Made by a program: the position numbers and the translations under genes
The notes under the pieces: model-generated
Seen by the model: the letters and a program-made list of their open reading frames with translations, nothing else
Told to the model about the DNA's origin: nothing
Databases searched by the model: none
Shown here: one piece after another, positions 1 to 7,963 of the stretch
How positions within the stretch are numbered: position 1 is the stretch's first letter
Layout: each line of letters opens with the position of its first letter
From: Deltaproteobacteria bacterium
GTDB taxonomy: Bacteria; Myxococcota_A; Polyangia; HGW-17; JAJRWW01
Assembly: GCA_029938605.1 (NCBI GenBank)
Contig: JAOZUO010000052.1
Span: forward strand, 1-49,488
Direction of reading: 5' to 3'
Length of the DNA stretch: 49,488 nt

Positions 1-1689
1 GAGCCGGGATGCATCGGCGGCTTGAGTGATCAAGTAATATTCGATCGGGTCCTAAATAATCACCGGGAGTACGCTGACCAGCACTACGAGTGGAGCTTCG
101 GCGACGCCGCAGCGGGCGCGTGGGCGATCAGCGGTAAGTCCAAGGATAGCGCCACCGGCTACGTGACGGCCCACGTTTTGGAGCAGCCGGGGCAGTACCT
201 GGTGTCACTCCTGGTTTCGGACGAGTCTGGGACACTCGGAAGCTACACCGTCACGATCACGGTGGCTGATCCCGACACGGTCTATGCGGGCAACAGCACC
301 ATCTGCGTCGCCAACGGCAATGACTTCACCGGATGTCCGAGCGGCGCACTGACCGTGGGTTCCACCACGAACGTTGCCGCGGTGGAAGAGCACATCGTCT
401 CTGGGCGGCGGGTTCTCTTTCGACGAGGCGACACGTTCGATGTCACTGAGACGATCAGCGGCGCCTACGCGGGACCGCTAACGCTGGGCGCGTTTGGCTC
501 CTGCGCTACCCCGGATGCCCAGGGGATCTGTGCGAATGCCCCGATTCTGAACGGAACGCTCGTTGCCGATTCCATGTTCTCTACGGCGAGTCAGGGGTGG
601 ATCGATGTGCGCTTCATGGACCTGAGCTTCGTCGATGGTAGTGGGGCCGCCGGCAGCGCCCTTTTGGGGCCGTACAAGATGACTGACGTGTTGTGGTTGC
701 GTCTGCGCACGCGGGGGTTCGACACACCATTGGGAAATAGTCACTGGGAGCATCGGGGGCACGATCAGGTCACCGTAGCCGAATGCGACGCGGCCACGGG
801 CCGCGGGAACATCATCTACATCGGTGCTAACCGGCTGGCCCTGTTGGGCAACAGCTTCCGCGATCCCGACGACTCGCACGTGGCACGGGTGTGGCACGCT
901 CCCATGGCCGTCATCAGCCACAACCAATTGTCCGGCTCCAGCATCAACTCCGATACCGGGCGACACGCTCTCAAGCTGCACACCCCCGAGGAGAGTCAGT
1001 TGGCGGATCCGGGCCCATCGGGGCTCGATGGGCGCAGTCGCTACATTGTTTTCTCCGACAACCTCATCGGCAGCTCCGGGCCCTGGCCTGTGGCCATCGG
1101 ACCTCAGAGCGACCACTACGACGAACGCGTCAGTGACGTGGTGGTGGAGCGCAACCGCTTCTTCCCAGGCTTCGGCACGCCGAGTTGCTGCTCCAATCCG
1201 GTGAGCGTAGCGCTGTTGATTTGGGCGAGGCACGTCACCGTGCGCAACAATATCTTTAGCGGAGATGGATCGGATAACGGCTACACGGGGATCTTCGTGG
1301 GCCCGCGCGGCATCGAGCCGTCCCCGGTGGGCACCCGGATCCTCAACAACACCTTTTATAAGTCGGACAGCGGCAGCGGGACATCGGCCGTGGTGATTGG
1401 TGACACCGCTTCTGAAACCACCATTCGCAATAATCTGGCTCACTTTGCGCCCACGGGGACGTTGGTGAGCGGCACCGGCATCAACACGACCGAGGATCAC
1501 AACCTCGTGACCACGGACGCGCAGCTACTCGATCCGGACCATGTGGACTTCCTGTTGAAGGACTTCCGCCCCAGCGCCGGTACGGGTGCGTTCGATCAGG
1601 GTTTGGCTGCACCGGTCTTCGACGATTTCACAGGCACGGCACGACCGCTGGGAGGAGGACTCGATCTGGGTGCCTTCGAGATGCAATAG
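1..1689 (+). CDS. PKD-domain, right-handed beta-helix surface protein (5' partial)
   Basis: The frame is open from the first base, so the protein very likely starts upstream; the first in-window start would be a TTG at 22 with no clear ribosome site. The N-terminal part (about residues 10-85 of the visible protein) has a PKD-like beta-sandwich pattern with a WSFGD motif and alternating strands ending in VTITVADPD. From about residue 95 onward the sequence shows the parallel beta-helix pattern of repeated short strands with Asn turns (ILNNTFY, TIRNNLAHF, VTVRNNIFS). No catalytic residues of a polysaccharide lyase could be assigned. The likely role is an exported adhesin or carbohydrate-binding protein; that is inference from the fold. 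It ends with TAG at 1687-1689 and faces the next gene convergently. Confidence 0.75.
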   Translation, partial: EPGCIGGLSDQVIFDRVLNNHREYADQHYEWSFGDAAAGAWAISGKSKDSATGYVTAHVLEQPGQYLVSLLVSDESGTLGSYTVTITVADPDTVYAGNSTICVANGNDFTGCPSGALTVGSTTNVAAVEEHIVSGRRVLFRRGDTFDVTETISGAYAGPLTLGAFGSCATPDAQGICANAPILNGTLVADSMFSTASQGWIDVRFMDLSFVDGSGAAGSALLGPYKMTDVLWLRLRTRGFDTPLGNSHWEHRGHDQVTVAECDAATGRGNIIYIGANRLALLGNSFRDPDDSHVARVWHAPMAVISHNQLSGSSINSDTGRHALKLHTPEESQLADPGPSGLDGRSRYIVFSDNLIGSSGPWPVAIGPQSDHYDERVSDVVVERNRFFPGFGTPSCCSNPVSVALLIWARHVTVRNNIFSGDGSDNGYTGIFVGPRGIEPSPVGTRILNNTFYKSDSGSGTSAVVIGDTASETTIRNNLAHFAPTGTLVSGTGINTTEDHNLVTTDAQLLDPDHVDFLLKDFRPSAGTGAFDQGLAAPVFDDFTGTARPLGGGLDLGAFEMQ

Positions 1690-1702
1690 TAGTCACATTG
1701 AT

Positions 1703-1728
1703 CCTGTGCTGGCTTGTACTGGCACAGG
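1703..1728. terminator. Terminator-like hairpin between convergent genes
   Basis: CCTGTGC (1703-1709) pairs with GCACAGG (1722-1728) around a 12-nt loop, just after the stop at 1689 and before the minus-strand gene that ends at 1789. There is no U-tract, so intrinsic termination is uncertain. Confidence 0.35.
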
Positions 1729-1788
1729 AGGAATTTCCCGAGACCGCGCAACTGTAGCAGATCCATATTCCTGGTTAGGGGGAGGGAG

Positions 1789-2190
1789 CTACTCTTCGTC
1801 GTCGGGCATGGGGGGAACGCCGTAGAGAAACACGCCCCCGTCATCCACCTCGGTGCTGGCGTCCACATCCGGGGCACCGTAGTCCTCGGTGGGGCCGGCG
1901 TCCACGCTGGCGTCGGTGGAGGGCGAGGCGTCCCAGGCTGCATCCAGCGGCGGAATGCCGTAGGCTTCCATGGCGCCGTCGTCTGTTTGGGCGTCTGCGG
2001 CGTCCACGGTGGCGTCCACATCGGGTACGCCGTACACGGGCCGGCCGCAGCCGGCCAGGGCCAGGCCGGCGGCCAGGGCCGAACCGATCAGGAGCGTACG
2101 CAGGGGCCGGCCCCGCCGGGGGATCACCCGCCCGGTGTCGATGTCATCGATGACGTCCTGCAGAACCTGACGCAATTCCCGGTCACTCAT
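1789..2190 (-). CDS. Small lipoprotein with four YGxP motifs
   Basis: A 133-aa protein I do not recognise as a named family. It starts with about 30 charged residues, then a hydrophobic stretch ending in a lipobox LALAGC (Cys48), so it is probably a lipoprotein with an unusually long cytoplasmic n-region. The mature part is acidic and Asp/Ala/Val-rich and carries four spaced motifs: VYGVPDVDA, AYGIPPLDA, DYGAPDVDA and LYGVPPMPD, the last one almost C-terminal. AGGAG lies 6 nt before the ATG at 2190. The motif spacing (roughly 20-25 residues) suggests a repeated ligand or modification site. No maturase or partner is adjacent. It runs convergent to the beta-helix gene. Confidence 0.7.
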   Translation of the reverse strand: MSDRELRQVLQDVIDDIDTGRVIPRRGRPLRTLLIGSALAAGLALAGCGRPVYGVPDVDATVDAADAQTDDGAMEAYGIPPLDAAWDASPSTDASVDAGPTEDYGAPDVDASTEVDDGGVFLYGVPPMPDDEE

Positions 2191-2341
2191 GGACTACTCC
2201 TGGTAATCAATAATCGGATTGAGGATATTGTATCTCGATTGAGCCCCTGAAACAAATGTCTTTGTGCGAATCGCGGAGTGCATGCGCGTACCACGCATCC
2301 TGAGTACGCCGGCGCCAGTGATTGCCAGTGATTACTACTGA

Positions 2342-2373
2342 TTGCCGCTAATAACGACTGTCGTTAGTGGCAA
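2342..2373. terminator. Imperfect hairpin, possible terminator of the minus operon
   Basis: TTGCC-CTAA-CGAC at 2342-2358 pairs with GTCGTTAGTGGCAA (2360-2373), with a 3-nt bulge and one G:U-type mismatch. It sits downstream of the AhpD-like gene, which ends at 2469 on the minus strand. No T-tract was seen. Confidence 0.3.
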
Positions 2374-2378
2374 CCAAT

Positions 2379-2438
2379 GCAAATTGCTGGGCAAATTGCT
2401 GGGCAGATTGCTGGGCAGATTGCTGGGCAGTTTGCTGG
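2379..2438. repeat. 12-bp tandem repeat, five copies
   Basis: Unit GCAAATTGCTGG; two identical copies (2379-2402), two copies of GCAGATTGCTGG (2403-2426), one GCAGTTTGCTGG (2427-2438), then a decayed sixth copy to 2450. It is intergenic, AT-richer than its surroundings, and adjacent to a hairpin. It reads as an open frame (IAGQ repeats) on the plus strand, but nothing supports translation. Confidence 0.85.
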
Positions 2439-2468
2439 GCGGCTCGCTCGGTTTGGTAACGTGGCCCG

Positions 2469-3083
2469 TTATGCTTTACGGTTGCGCCAGCGTAGGATGG
2501 CACCCATGACCATGGCGGGCCAGCCGAAGAGGGCTACGAGGGTGCCCACCACGAGGTCGTTGAGGGCGGGCCAGATCTGGAGGAGTCGCCGCGGGTGGGT
2601 GAGGCGCCCGAGTAGAGAGTCGGCGGTGTTGCCCGCGCGGTTGGCGAAGTTGACCGCGTGGAGCAGGGCGTGGAGGTCGGCCACCTCGCGGTCGCTCAGC
2701 TCGGCGCCCAGCTGGGATAGGAGGCCGGCCGGAGGCTTGCGGTCGGTGTCGGCCCAGGCTTTGGCGTAGGCCACCGCGAGGGACTCCCGCGGCTCCAGGG
2801 CAGCCAGGCTGTTGGGGTCGCCCGAGGCCAACAGCAGTTGGATGTCGTTGGGCGAGAGGCCGGCGGCGCCCGCCATGCCCTCGTGGACGTAGGAGCAGAA
2901 TCGACAGCCGTTGACCTCGGTCACCGCGAGCCAGAGGCTTTCCCGCCAAAGTGGACGCAGGCGCTTGGAGCTGAGGTGTACGGCCAGGATCCGGGGCAAC
3001 CGCCAGGCCAGCCCCACCAGGGCTACCAGGAGCCCCACCACAGAGAGGGTCCGTCGTCGAAATACGCTGGGGCTGGGAGTCAT
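2469..3083 (-). CDS. AhpD-like / carboxymuconolactone decarboxylase-family protein
   Basis: The 204-aa protein has the peroxidase-type motif of the AhpD/CMD family: Cys60-x2-Cys63-x3-His67 (NGCRFCSYVHEG). In AhpD-like enzymes this forms a redox-active thiol pair with a proton-relay His. Residues about 15-30 and the last 30 residues are hydrophobic, so the protein is probably membrane-associated, unlike classical AhpD. It is last in the minus-strand run after pheA, separated by a 15-bp tandem repeat that occupies its upstream region (3084-3133), so no clear ribosome site is visible. The substrate is unknown; a thiol-dependent antioxidant role beside redox genes is inference. Confidence 0.75.
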   Translation of the reverse strand: MTPSPSVFRRRTLSVVGLLVALVGLAWRLPRILAVHLSSKRLRPLWRESLWLAVTEVNGCRFCSYVHEGMAGAAGLSPNDIQLLLASGDPNSLAALEPRESLAVAYAKAWADTDRKPPAGLLSQLGAELSDREVADLHALLHAVNFANRAGNTADSLLGRLTHPRRLLQIWPALNDLVVGTLVALFGWPAMVMGAILRWRNRKA

Positions 3084-3133
3084 GGGTCAACGAGTCCTGG
3101 GTCGACGAGTCCTGGGTCGACGAGTCCTGGGTC
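3084..3133. repeat. 15-bp tandem repeat between pheA and the AhpD-like gene
   Basis: Unit GGGTCGACGAGTCCT; copies at 3084-3098 (one substitution), 3099-3113 and 3114-3128, then a partial copy running into the pheA stop at 3132-3134. It fills the whole intergenic gap and the place where the ribosome site of the downstream gene should be, so copy number could alter its translation. Confidence 0.85.
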
Positions 3134-3989
3134 AGGAATCGTGCAGGCCACGGAAGGAGTGCGCGGGGTAGGTGCCCAACACATGGAGCCAGTCACTGAA
3201 GAAGCGGAGCTCCTCCAGGGCGAGCTGTACGCGGGGGTCGTCGGGGTGGCCCACCAGGTCGGCGTAGAACTGGGCCACGGTGAAGCGATCTCCCAGCAGA
3301 TAGCTCTCGAGCTTGGTCAGGTTCACGCCGTTGGTGGCGAAGCCGCCGAGGGCCTTGTACAGGGCTGCGGGCACGGATCGAACCTTGAACAGGATGGTGG
3401 TGATCACCGGCCCGTCCGACGGGTGTGGCGTGACCCGCTGTCGTGCCAGGACGATGAAGCGGGTGGTGTTGTGGGCCGAGTCGGCGATTTTGTCGGCCAG
3501 GACCTCCAGGCCGAAGATCTTGCCGGCCAGGTCCGAGCCGATGGCCGCGTGTTGGACCTCACCGCGCTGGGCCACGGCCTCGGCCGCCCCGGCGGTGTCG
3601 GCCTCCACCACGTCCCGTACGCCGAGCTTCCGGAGATAGTGATGGCACTGGGCCAGGGCCTGGACGTGGCTGTGTACGGACTCGAGGTCCTCCACCCGGG
3701 CGCCCTTAACGCCCAGGAGCCGGTGCTCTATGGTCTGGAAGTGTTCGCCCACGATGGAGAGATCCGCCTCGGGCAGCAACTGGTGGATGTCCGCCACGCG
3801 GCCCACCTGGTTGTTCTCAATGGGGATCATGGCTCGTACCGCGCGGCCATCTCCCAGGGCCGCGCAGGCTTCCTCGAAGGTTCCACAGGGCAGCGGCGAC
3901 AGATCGGGCTGGGCCTCGGTGCACGCCAGGTGCGAGTACGCCCCCTCCAATCCGATGAAGCTTACTTTCGATCTTTGGTCGTCACTCAT
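3132..3989 (-). CDS. pheA: Prephenate dehydratase with C-terminal ACT domain
   Basis: Converts prephenate to phenylpyruvate in phenylalanine synthesis. The 285-aa length fits the stand-alone two-domain form. The PDT domain (about 8-185) shows GAYSH near the N-terminus, PIENNQVGRV, HSHVQALAQC and the catalytic-region NTTRF. The ACT domain (about 195-270) begins at ITTILFKV and has GVNLTKLES, equivalent to the phenylalanine-binding ESRP region but with divergent residues (LESY), so feedback inhibition cannot be assumed. There is no fused chorismate mutase. It starts 11 bp after the stop of the GltD-like gene, so it is probably cotranscribed with the transhydrogenase genes. Confidence 0.93.
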   Translation of the reverse strand: MSDDQRSKVSFIGLEGAYSHLACTEAQPDLSPLPCGTFEEACAALGDGRAVRAMIPIENNQVGRVADIHQLLPEADLSIVGEHFQTIEHRLLGVKGARVEDLESVHSHVQALAQCHHYLRKLGVRDVVEADTAGAAEAVAQRGEVQHAAIGSDLAGKIFGLEVLADKIADSAHNTTRFIVLARQRVTPHPSDGPVITTILFKVRSVPAALYKALGGFATNGVNLTKLESYLLGDRFTVAQFYADLVGHPDDPRVQLALEELRFFSDWLHVLGTYPAHSFRGLHDS

Positions 3990-4000
3990 TTAGATTCGAA

Positions 4001-6073
4001 TCAGTCGGCGGTAGCGCCGGGCTTGGCCATGAGGGCGCCCGTGGGGCAGACCTCGACGCACTTGAGGCAGCCATCGCAGTCGGTCTCCGCCAGGGGCAGG
4101 CCGAGGGTTGGGGAGACCCGGGCGGAGATGCCGCGGTTGACAAAGCCCAGGACGTCGAGGCCGTGGTCGTGACAGGTGCGGACGCAGGACCCGCAGAGAA
4201 TGCACTTACCCGACTCCATGACTAGTTTTTCGTGGCTGTCGTCGTAGTGGAAGTCGCGGATGGCGCCGGCCAGGCGATCGGGCTCGATGTGGTACTCGGT
4301 GCCGTAGATCTTGAGCTTGCAGTCCTCGGTAGCATCGCAGCCGCAGAGCATACAGCGGCTGGCCTCTTCCTTGCCCTTGTCGGGCCCGAAGCCGAGCTCG
4401 ATCTCGGCGAAGCCCCCGAGGCGCTGGTCGTCAGAGATCATGTCCATGGTTTGGCGCTCGGCCGGTGTGAACCGCTCCAGGATCTGCTTGGGCGCGGGAC
4501 CGCCGGGCGTGCCGATGGTGGAGTACCACTCGTACTCCAGGCCCACGATGGGCCGGCCCGTCAAGAACTGGTCGATGGAGGCCGCACACTTGTGACCCGC
4601 CTGCACCGCCCACACCGCGATCATTTCGCCGTCCCCCGGGGAGCAGTCGCCGCCGGTGAAGACTCCATCGAGGTTGGTCTGGCCCGTCTTCGGATTCGAA
4701 TCGACGAAGGACCAACGGTTGAGCTCCACGCCCTGGCCGTCCACGCTGGCCGTGTCGAACTTCTGCCCAATGGCGTTGATCAGCGTGGAGACCTGCTCCA
4801 CGTACTCCGACCCCTCCTGGGGCACGGGGCGGCGGCGTCCCGAGGCGTCCGGAGCGCCCAGCTCCATCTTGATGCACTTGACGTTGAGCTTGTCGCCGTC
4901 GCCCATCTCGATCTGCACGGGGGCAGCGAGGAACCGCATCTCCACGCCCTCGTGAAGGGCCTCCTCGATCTCAATGTCCAGGGCGGGCATCTCGGCGCGG
5001 GTACGCCGGTAGAGCAGCACCACCTTGCCCGCGCCCTTGCGGATGGCCGTGCGGCACGCGTCCATGGCCGTGTTGCCGCCGCCCACCACCATCACCAGGT
5101 CGCCGAGGTCCACGTCCTCGCCTCGGGACGCCTTGGCCAGCAGCTCGATGCCGGGGACGACCCCCGGGGTGTCTTCGCCGGGGATGCGCGCCGGGGAGGC
5201 GGCCTGGGCGCCCAGGCCCAGGAACACCGCGTCGAAGCCCTGCTTCTGCAGGCTCTCTATGGTGTAGTCCTTGCCCAGCCAGGTGTTGAACTGCCACTGC
5301 ACGCCCATCTGGTCGAGCTGGTGGATCTCGGTGTCGAGTACGTCCCGGGGCATGCGGAAGGCCGGGATGCCGTAGCGCAGCATGCCGCCGGCCTTCTCCT
5401 GGCCCTCGAAGATCTTCACGGCGTGGCCCATCTGGCGCAGGTAGTAGGCGGCTGAGACGCCTGCCGGACCCGCACCCACCACGGCCACTTTCTTGCCTGT
5501 GTCGGCACCCACCTCGGGTACCCACCGCTCTCCGGCCTTCAGGTCGGGGTCGCCGGCCACGGACTTGAGGTTGCAGATGGCCACGGGCTCGTCCACCTGG
5601 CCCCGGCGGCACACGGACTCACAGGGCCGGGTGCACACGCGGCCCAGGGCCGACGGCAGGGGCATGGCGCGCTTGATGATCTTCAGGGCCTCGCCGGGCT
5701 TGCCGTGGGCGAGCTCGTCGATGAACTGGGGGATCTCAATACCCGCGGGGCAGGTGATGTGGCAGTGGCCGTAGCAGTCTCCGGTGTGCTCCGAGGCCAA
5801 CAGCTCCAGGCACATCTTCCGGGTGGAGCGGATGCGCTCGGACTGGGTGGAGATCACCATTCCGTCAGCCGCCGCCGTGGAGCACGAGGGCACCGGGTTA
5901 TTCTGTCCCTCCACCTCCACCACGCACAGAAAACAGCTCGTGTAGGGCGGGTGGTCGGGCAGGTGGCACAGAGTCGGGATTTCGATACCCAGATCCTTTG
6001 CCGCGTCGAGGATCGTGGCGCCTTCGGCTACGGTCACCGCCTGGTCGTCGATCGTGAGTTTGATGTCTGCCAT
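4001..6073 (-). CDS. StnA-like transhydrogenase subunit: [2Fe-2S]/NuoG-N fused to GltD-like flavoprotein and ferredoxin
   Basis: The ATG at 6073 is chosen because AGGA sits 9 nt upstream; an in-frame start 33 bp earlier has no such site. The 690-aa protein has four parts. (1) A NuoG-type [2Fe-2S] ferredoxin (about 1-80; CHLPDHPPYTSCFLC and a later Cys). (2) A NuoG-like His/Cys cluster region (HTGDCYGHCHITC). (3) A GltD/NfnB-type module with N-terminal cluster Cys (CTRPCESVCRRG), an FAD site VVGAGPAG and an NAD(P) site VVGGGNTAMDA followed by YRR. (4) A C-terminal pair of ferredoxin motifs (CILCGSC and CDGCLKCVEVC). With the adjacent NuoF- and NuoE-like subunits this is the layout known for the Sporomusa-type Nfn (StnABC), which couples NADH, NADPH and ferredoxin. 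Function is inferred from that architecture. Confidence 0.85.
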   Translation of the reverse strand: MADIKLTIDDQAVTVAEGATILDAAKDLGIEIPTLCHLPDHPPYTSCFLCVVEVEGQNNPVPSCSTAAADGMVISTQSERIRSTRKMCLELLASEHTGDCYGHCHITCPAGIEIPQFIDELAHGKPGEALKIIKRAMPLPSALGRVCTRPCESVCRRGQVDEPVAICNLKSVAGDPDLKAGERWVPEVGADTGKKVAVVGAGPAGVSAAYYLRQMGHAVKIFEGQEKAGGMLRYGIPAFRMPRDVLDTEIHQLDQMGVQWQFNTWLGKDYTIESLQKQGFDAVFLGLGAQAASPARIPGEDTPGVVPGIELLAKASRGEDVDLGDLVMVVGGGNTAMDACRTAIRKGAGKVVLLYRRTRAEMPALDIEIEEALHEGVEMRFLAAPVQIEMGDGDKLNVKCIKMELGAPDASGRRRPVPQEGSEYVEQVSTLINAIGQKFDTASVDGQGVELNRWSFVDSNPKTGQTNLDGVFTGGDCSPGDGEMIAVWAVQAGHKCAASIDQFLTGRPIVGLEYEWYSTIGTPGGPAPKQILERFTPAERQTMDMISDDQRLGGFAEIELGFGPDKGKEEASRCMLCGCDATEDCKLKIYGTEYHIEPDRLAGAIRDFHYDDSHEKLVMESGKCILCGSCVRTCHDHGLDVLGFVNRGISARVSPTLGLPLAETDCDGCLKCVEVCPTGALMAKPGATAD

Positions 6074-6130
6074 CTTCAAATTCCTGGTTCGCAGTCGGGA
6101 GCACAAACCCCCGGGAGCACTAAGCCCTGG

Positions 6131-7924
6131 TTACTCGATGTGGATCGCGTCGTCCTTGCACACCTCGGAGCAGGAGCCGCACTTGGTGCAGGCCGCTTGA
6201 TCCAGGACGTGGACCTCTTTTTTCGTGCCGGTGATGCAATGGACCGGGCACACCCGGCTGCACAGGGTGCAGCCCGTACACTTGTCGGCGTCGATGGAGT
6301 AGGTCAGCAGCGGCTTGCACACCTTGGCCGGGCAGCGCTGTGACTCCACGTGGGCCTCGTACTCGTGGCGGAAGTACTTGAGGGTGGTGAGCACCGGGTT
6401 CGGCGCGGTCTGACCCAGGCCGCACAGGGAGGTCTCCTTGATCTTGTGGGCCAGCTCCTCGAGCAGATCGAGGTCGGACATCTTGCCCTTGCCCTCGGAG
6501 ATGCGCTCGAGGATCTCGAGCATTCGCAGGGTGCCCACCCGGCAGAAGGTGCACTTGCCACAGGACTCTTTCTGGGTGAAGTCCAGGAAGAACTTGGCGA
6601 TGTCCACCATGCAGGAGGTCTCGTCCATGACCACCATGCCGCCCGAGCCCATGATGGCACCAGTGCGCGTGACCTCGTCGTAGTCCACCCGGGTGTCGAA
6701 CAATTTTGCTGGAATGCAGCCCCCCGAGGGGCCGCCCATCTGCACCGCCTTCAGGGGCGCTCCGGTGTCCGAACCGCCGCCGATCTCCTCGAGGATCTCC
6801 CGGATGGTGATTCCCATGGGCACCTCCACCAGACCGCCCCGCTTGATCTTACCGGCCAGGGCGAAGACCTTGCTGCCCTTGGACTTTTCGGTGCCCATGG
6901 CGGCAAAGGCCGCGCCACCGTTTCGCAGGATCCAGGGCACGTTGGCCAGGGTCTCTACGTTGTTGATGTTGGTGGGCTTGCCAAAGAGGCCCGAATTGGC
7001 CGGGAAGGGCGGGCGCTTGCGCGGCATCCCCCGGTGGCCCTCGATGGAGAAGATCAGCGCGGTTTCTTCGCCGCACACGAAGGCGCCGGCGCCCTCCTTG
7101 ATCTTGATTTTGAAGGTGAATTCCGAGCCGTTGATCTTCTCGCCCAGCAGGTTTCGTTCCTCGGCCTGGACGATGGCGATGCGCAGCCGCGCGATGGCCA
7201 GGGGATACTCGGCTCGGCAGTAGATATAGGCCGCCGTGGCGCCCGTGGCGAAGCCGGCGATGGCCATGCCTTCGAGCACCGCGTGGGGATCTCCCTCCAG
7301 GATGGAGCGGTCCATGAAGGCGCCGGGATCGCCCTCGTCAGCGTTGCAGATGATGTACTTCTGGTCTCCGGTGGCGCCCTTGGTGAACTTCCACTTCAGG
7401 CCCGTGGGGAAGCCGCCGCCGCCCCGGCCCCGCAGGCCCGAGTCGAGCATTTCGGCGATGACCTTATCGCGGTCATTGTCCGCGAGGGCGGTCTTGAGGG
7501 CCACGTAACCGTCCTGGGCCAGGTAGTCCTCGATCTTCTCGGGGTCGATGACGCCGCAGTTGGCCAGGGCGATGCGCTTCTGCTTGGAGAAGAACGCCTC
7601 CACCTCGGGGGCCAACGGCCCCTTTTGAAGGGTCCACTCCTCGATGGGCGCGCCACCCTTGAGGTGTTTCTCGACGATCTCGTCTACCTGCTTGACCGTA
7701 ACGCCGCCGTAGGTCCAGTGGTCAGAGCCCTGGTACACCTCGACGATGGGCTCCCGGTGACAGGCGCCGTTGCAGCCCGTGTCCTCCAGGGAGGCTTCGA
7801 CCTTGTGGGCGGCCAGGGCATTTACAAAGGCGTCCTTGACATCCTGGGCGCCGGCGGCGATGCCGCAGCTACCCAGCCCGATGACCACGCGCAGCCCGTC
7901 GTTTGCTGTCTGTGACTGTTCCAT
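6131..7924 (-). CDS. NuoF/HydB-like flavoprotein subunit (StnB-like)
   Basis: The 597-aa protein is a NuoF-type NADH-binding subunit with extra domains, as in bifurcating hydrogenases and Stn. Its N-terminal thioredoxin-like [2Fe-2S] domain (about 10-100) has GSCGIAAGA and CNGACHREP. The NADH/FMN core shows GRGGGGFPTGLKW, CNADEGDPGAFMDR and GAGAFVCGEETAL. The N3-type [4Fe-4S] ligands are in ESCGKCTFCRVGT plus a later LCGLG Cys. The C-terminus carries two [4Fe-4S] motifs (CTGCTLCSRVCP and CTKCGSCSEVC). The start is supported by GAGGAA about 7 nt upstream. There are 39 bp between it and the NuoE-like gene and 57 bp to the GltD-like gene. No other complex I genes are present, so a respiratory Nuo assignment is unlikely. 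Confidence 0.9.
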   Translation of the reverse strand: MEQSQTANDGLRVVIGLGSCGIAAGAQDVKDAFVNALAAHKVEASLEDTGCNGACHREPIVEVYQGSDHWTYGGVTVKQVDEIVEKHLKGGAPIEEWTLQKGPLAPEVEAFFSKQKRIALANCGVIDPEKIEDYLAQDGYVALKTALADNDRDKVIAEMLDSGLRGRGGGGFPTGLKWKFTKGATGDQKYIICNADEGDPGAFMDRSILEGDPHAVLEGMAIAGFATGATAAYIYCRAEYPLAIARLRIAIVQAEERNLLGEKINGSEFTFKIKIKEGAGAFVCGEETALIFSIEGHRGMPRKRPPFPANSGLFGKPTNINNVETLANVPWILRNGGAAFAAMGTEKSKGSKVFALAGKIKRGGLVEVPMGITIREILEEIGGGSDTGAPLKAVQMGGPSGGCIPAKLFDTRVDYDEVTRTGAIMGSGGMVVMDETSCMVDIAKFFLDFTQKESCGKCTFCRVGTLRMLEILERISEGKGKMSDLDLLEELAHKIKETSLCGLGQTAPNPVLTTLKYFRHEYEAHVESQRCPAKVCKPLLTYSIDADKCTGCTLCSRVCPVHCITGTKKEVHVLDQAACTKCGSCSEVCKDDAIHIE

Positions 7925-7963
7925 ATCTGGTTCCTCGTAGTCCGATTCCCGGAGACCGGGGGG

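Noticed and set aside
2379..2438. CRISPR array
   Set aside because: The repeat units are contiguous without spacers.
4232..5455. 407-aa plus-strand open frame
   Set aside because: It is antisense to the GltD-like gene, rich in Val/Leu/His from GC-rich codons, with no domain; the minus-strand protein has clear motifs.
6350..7915. 521-aa plus-strand open frame
   Set aside because: Antisense shadow of the NuoF-like gene; no ribosome site or recognisable domain.
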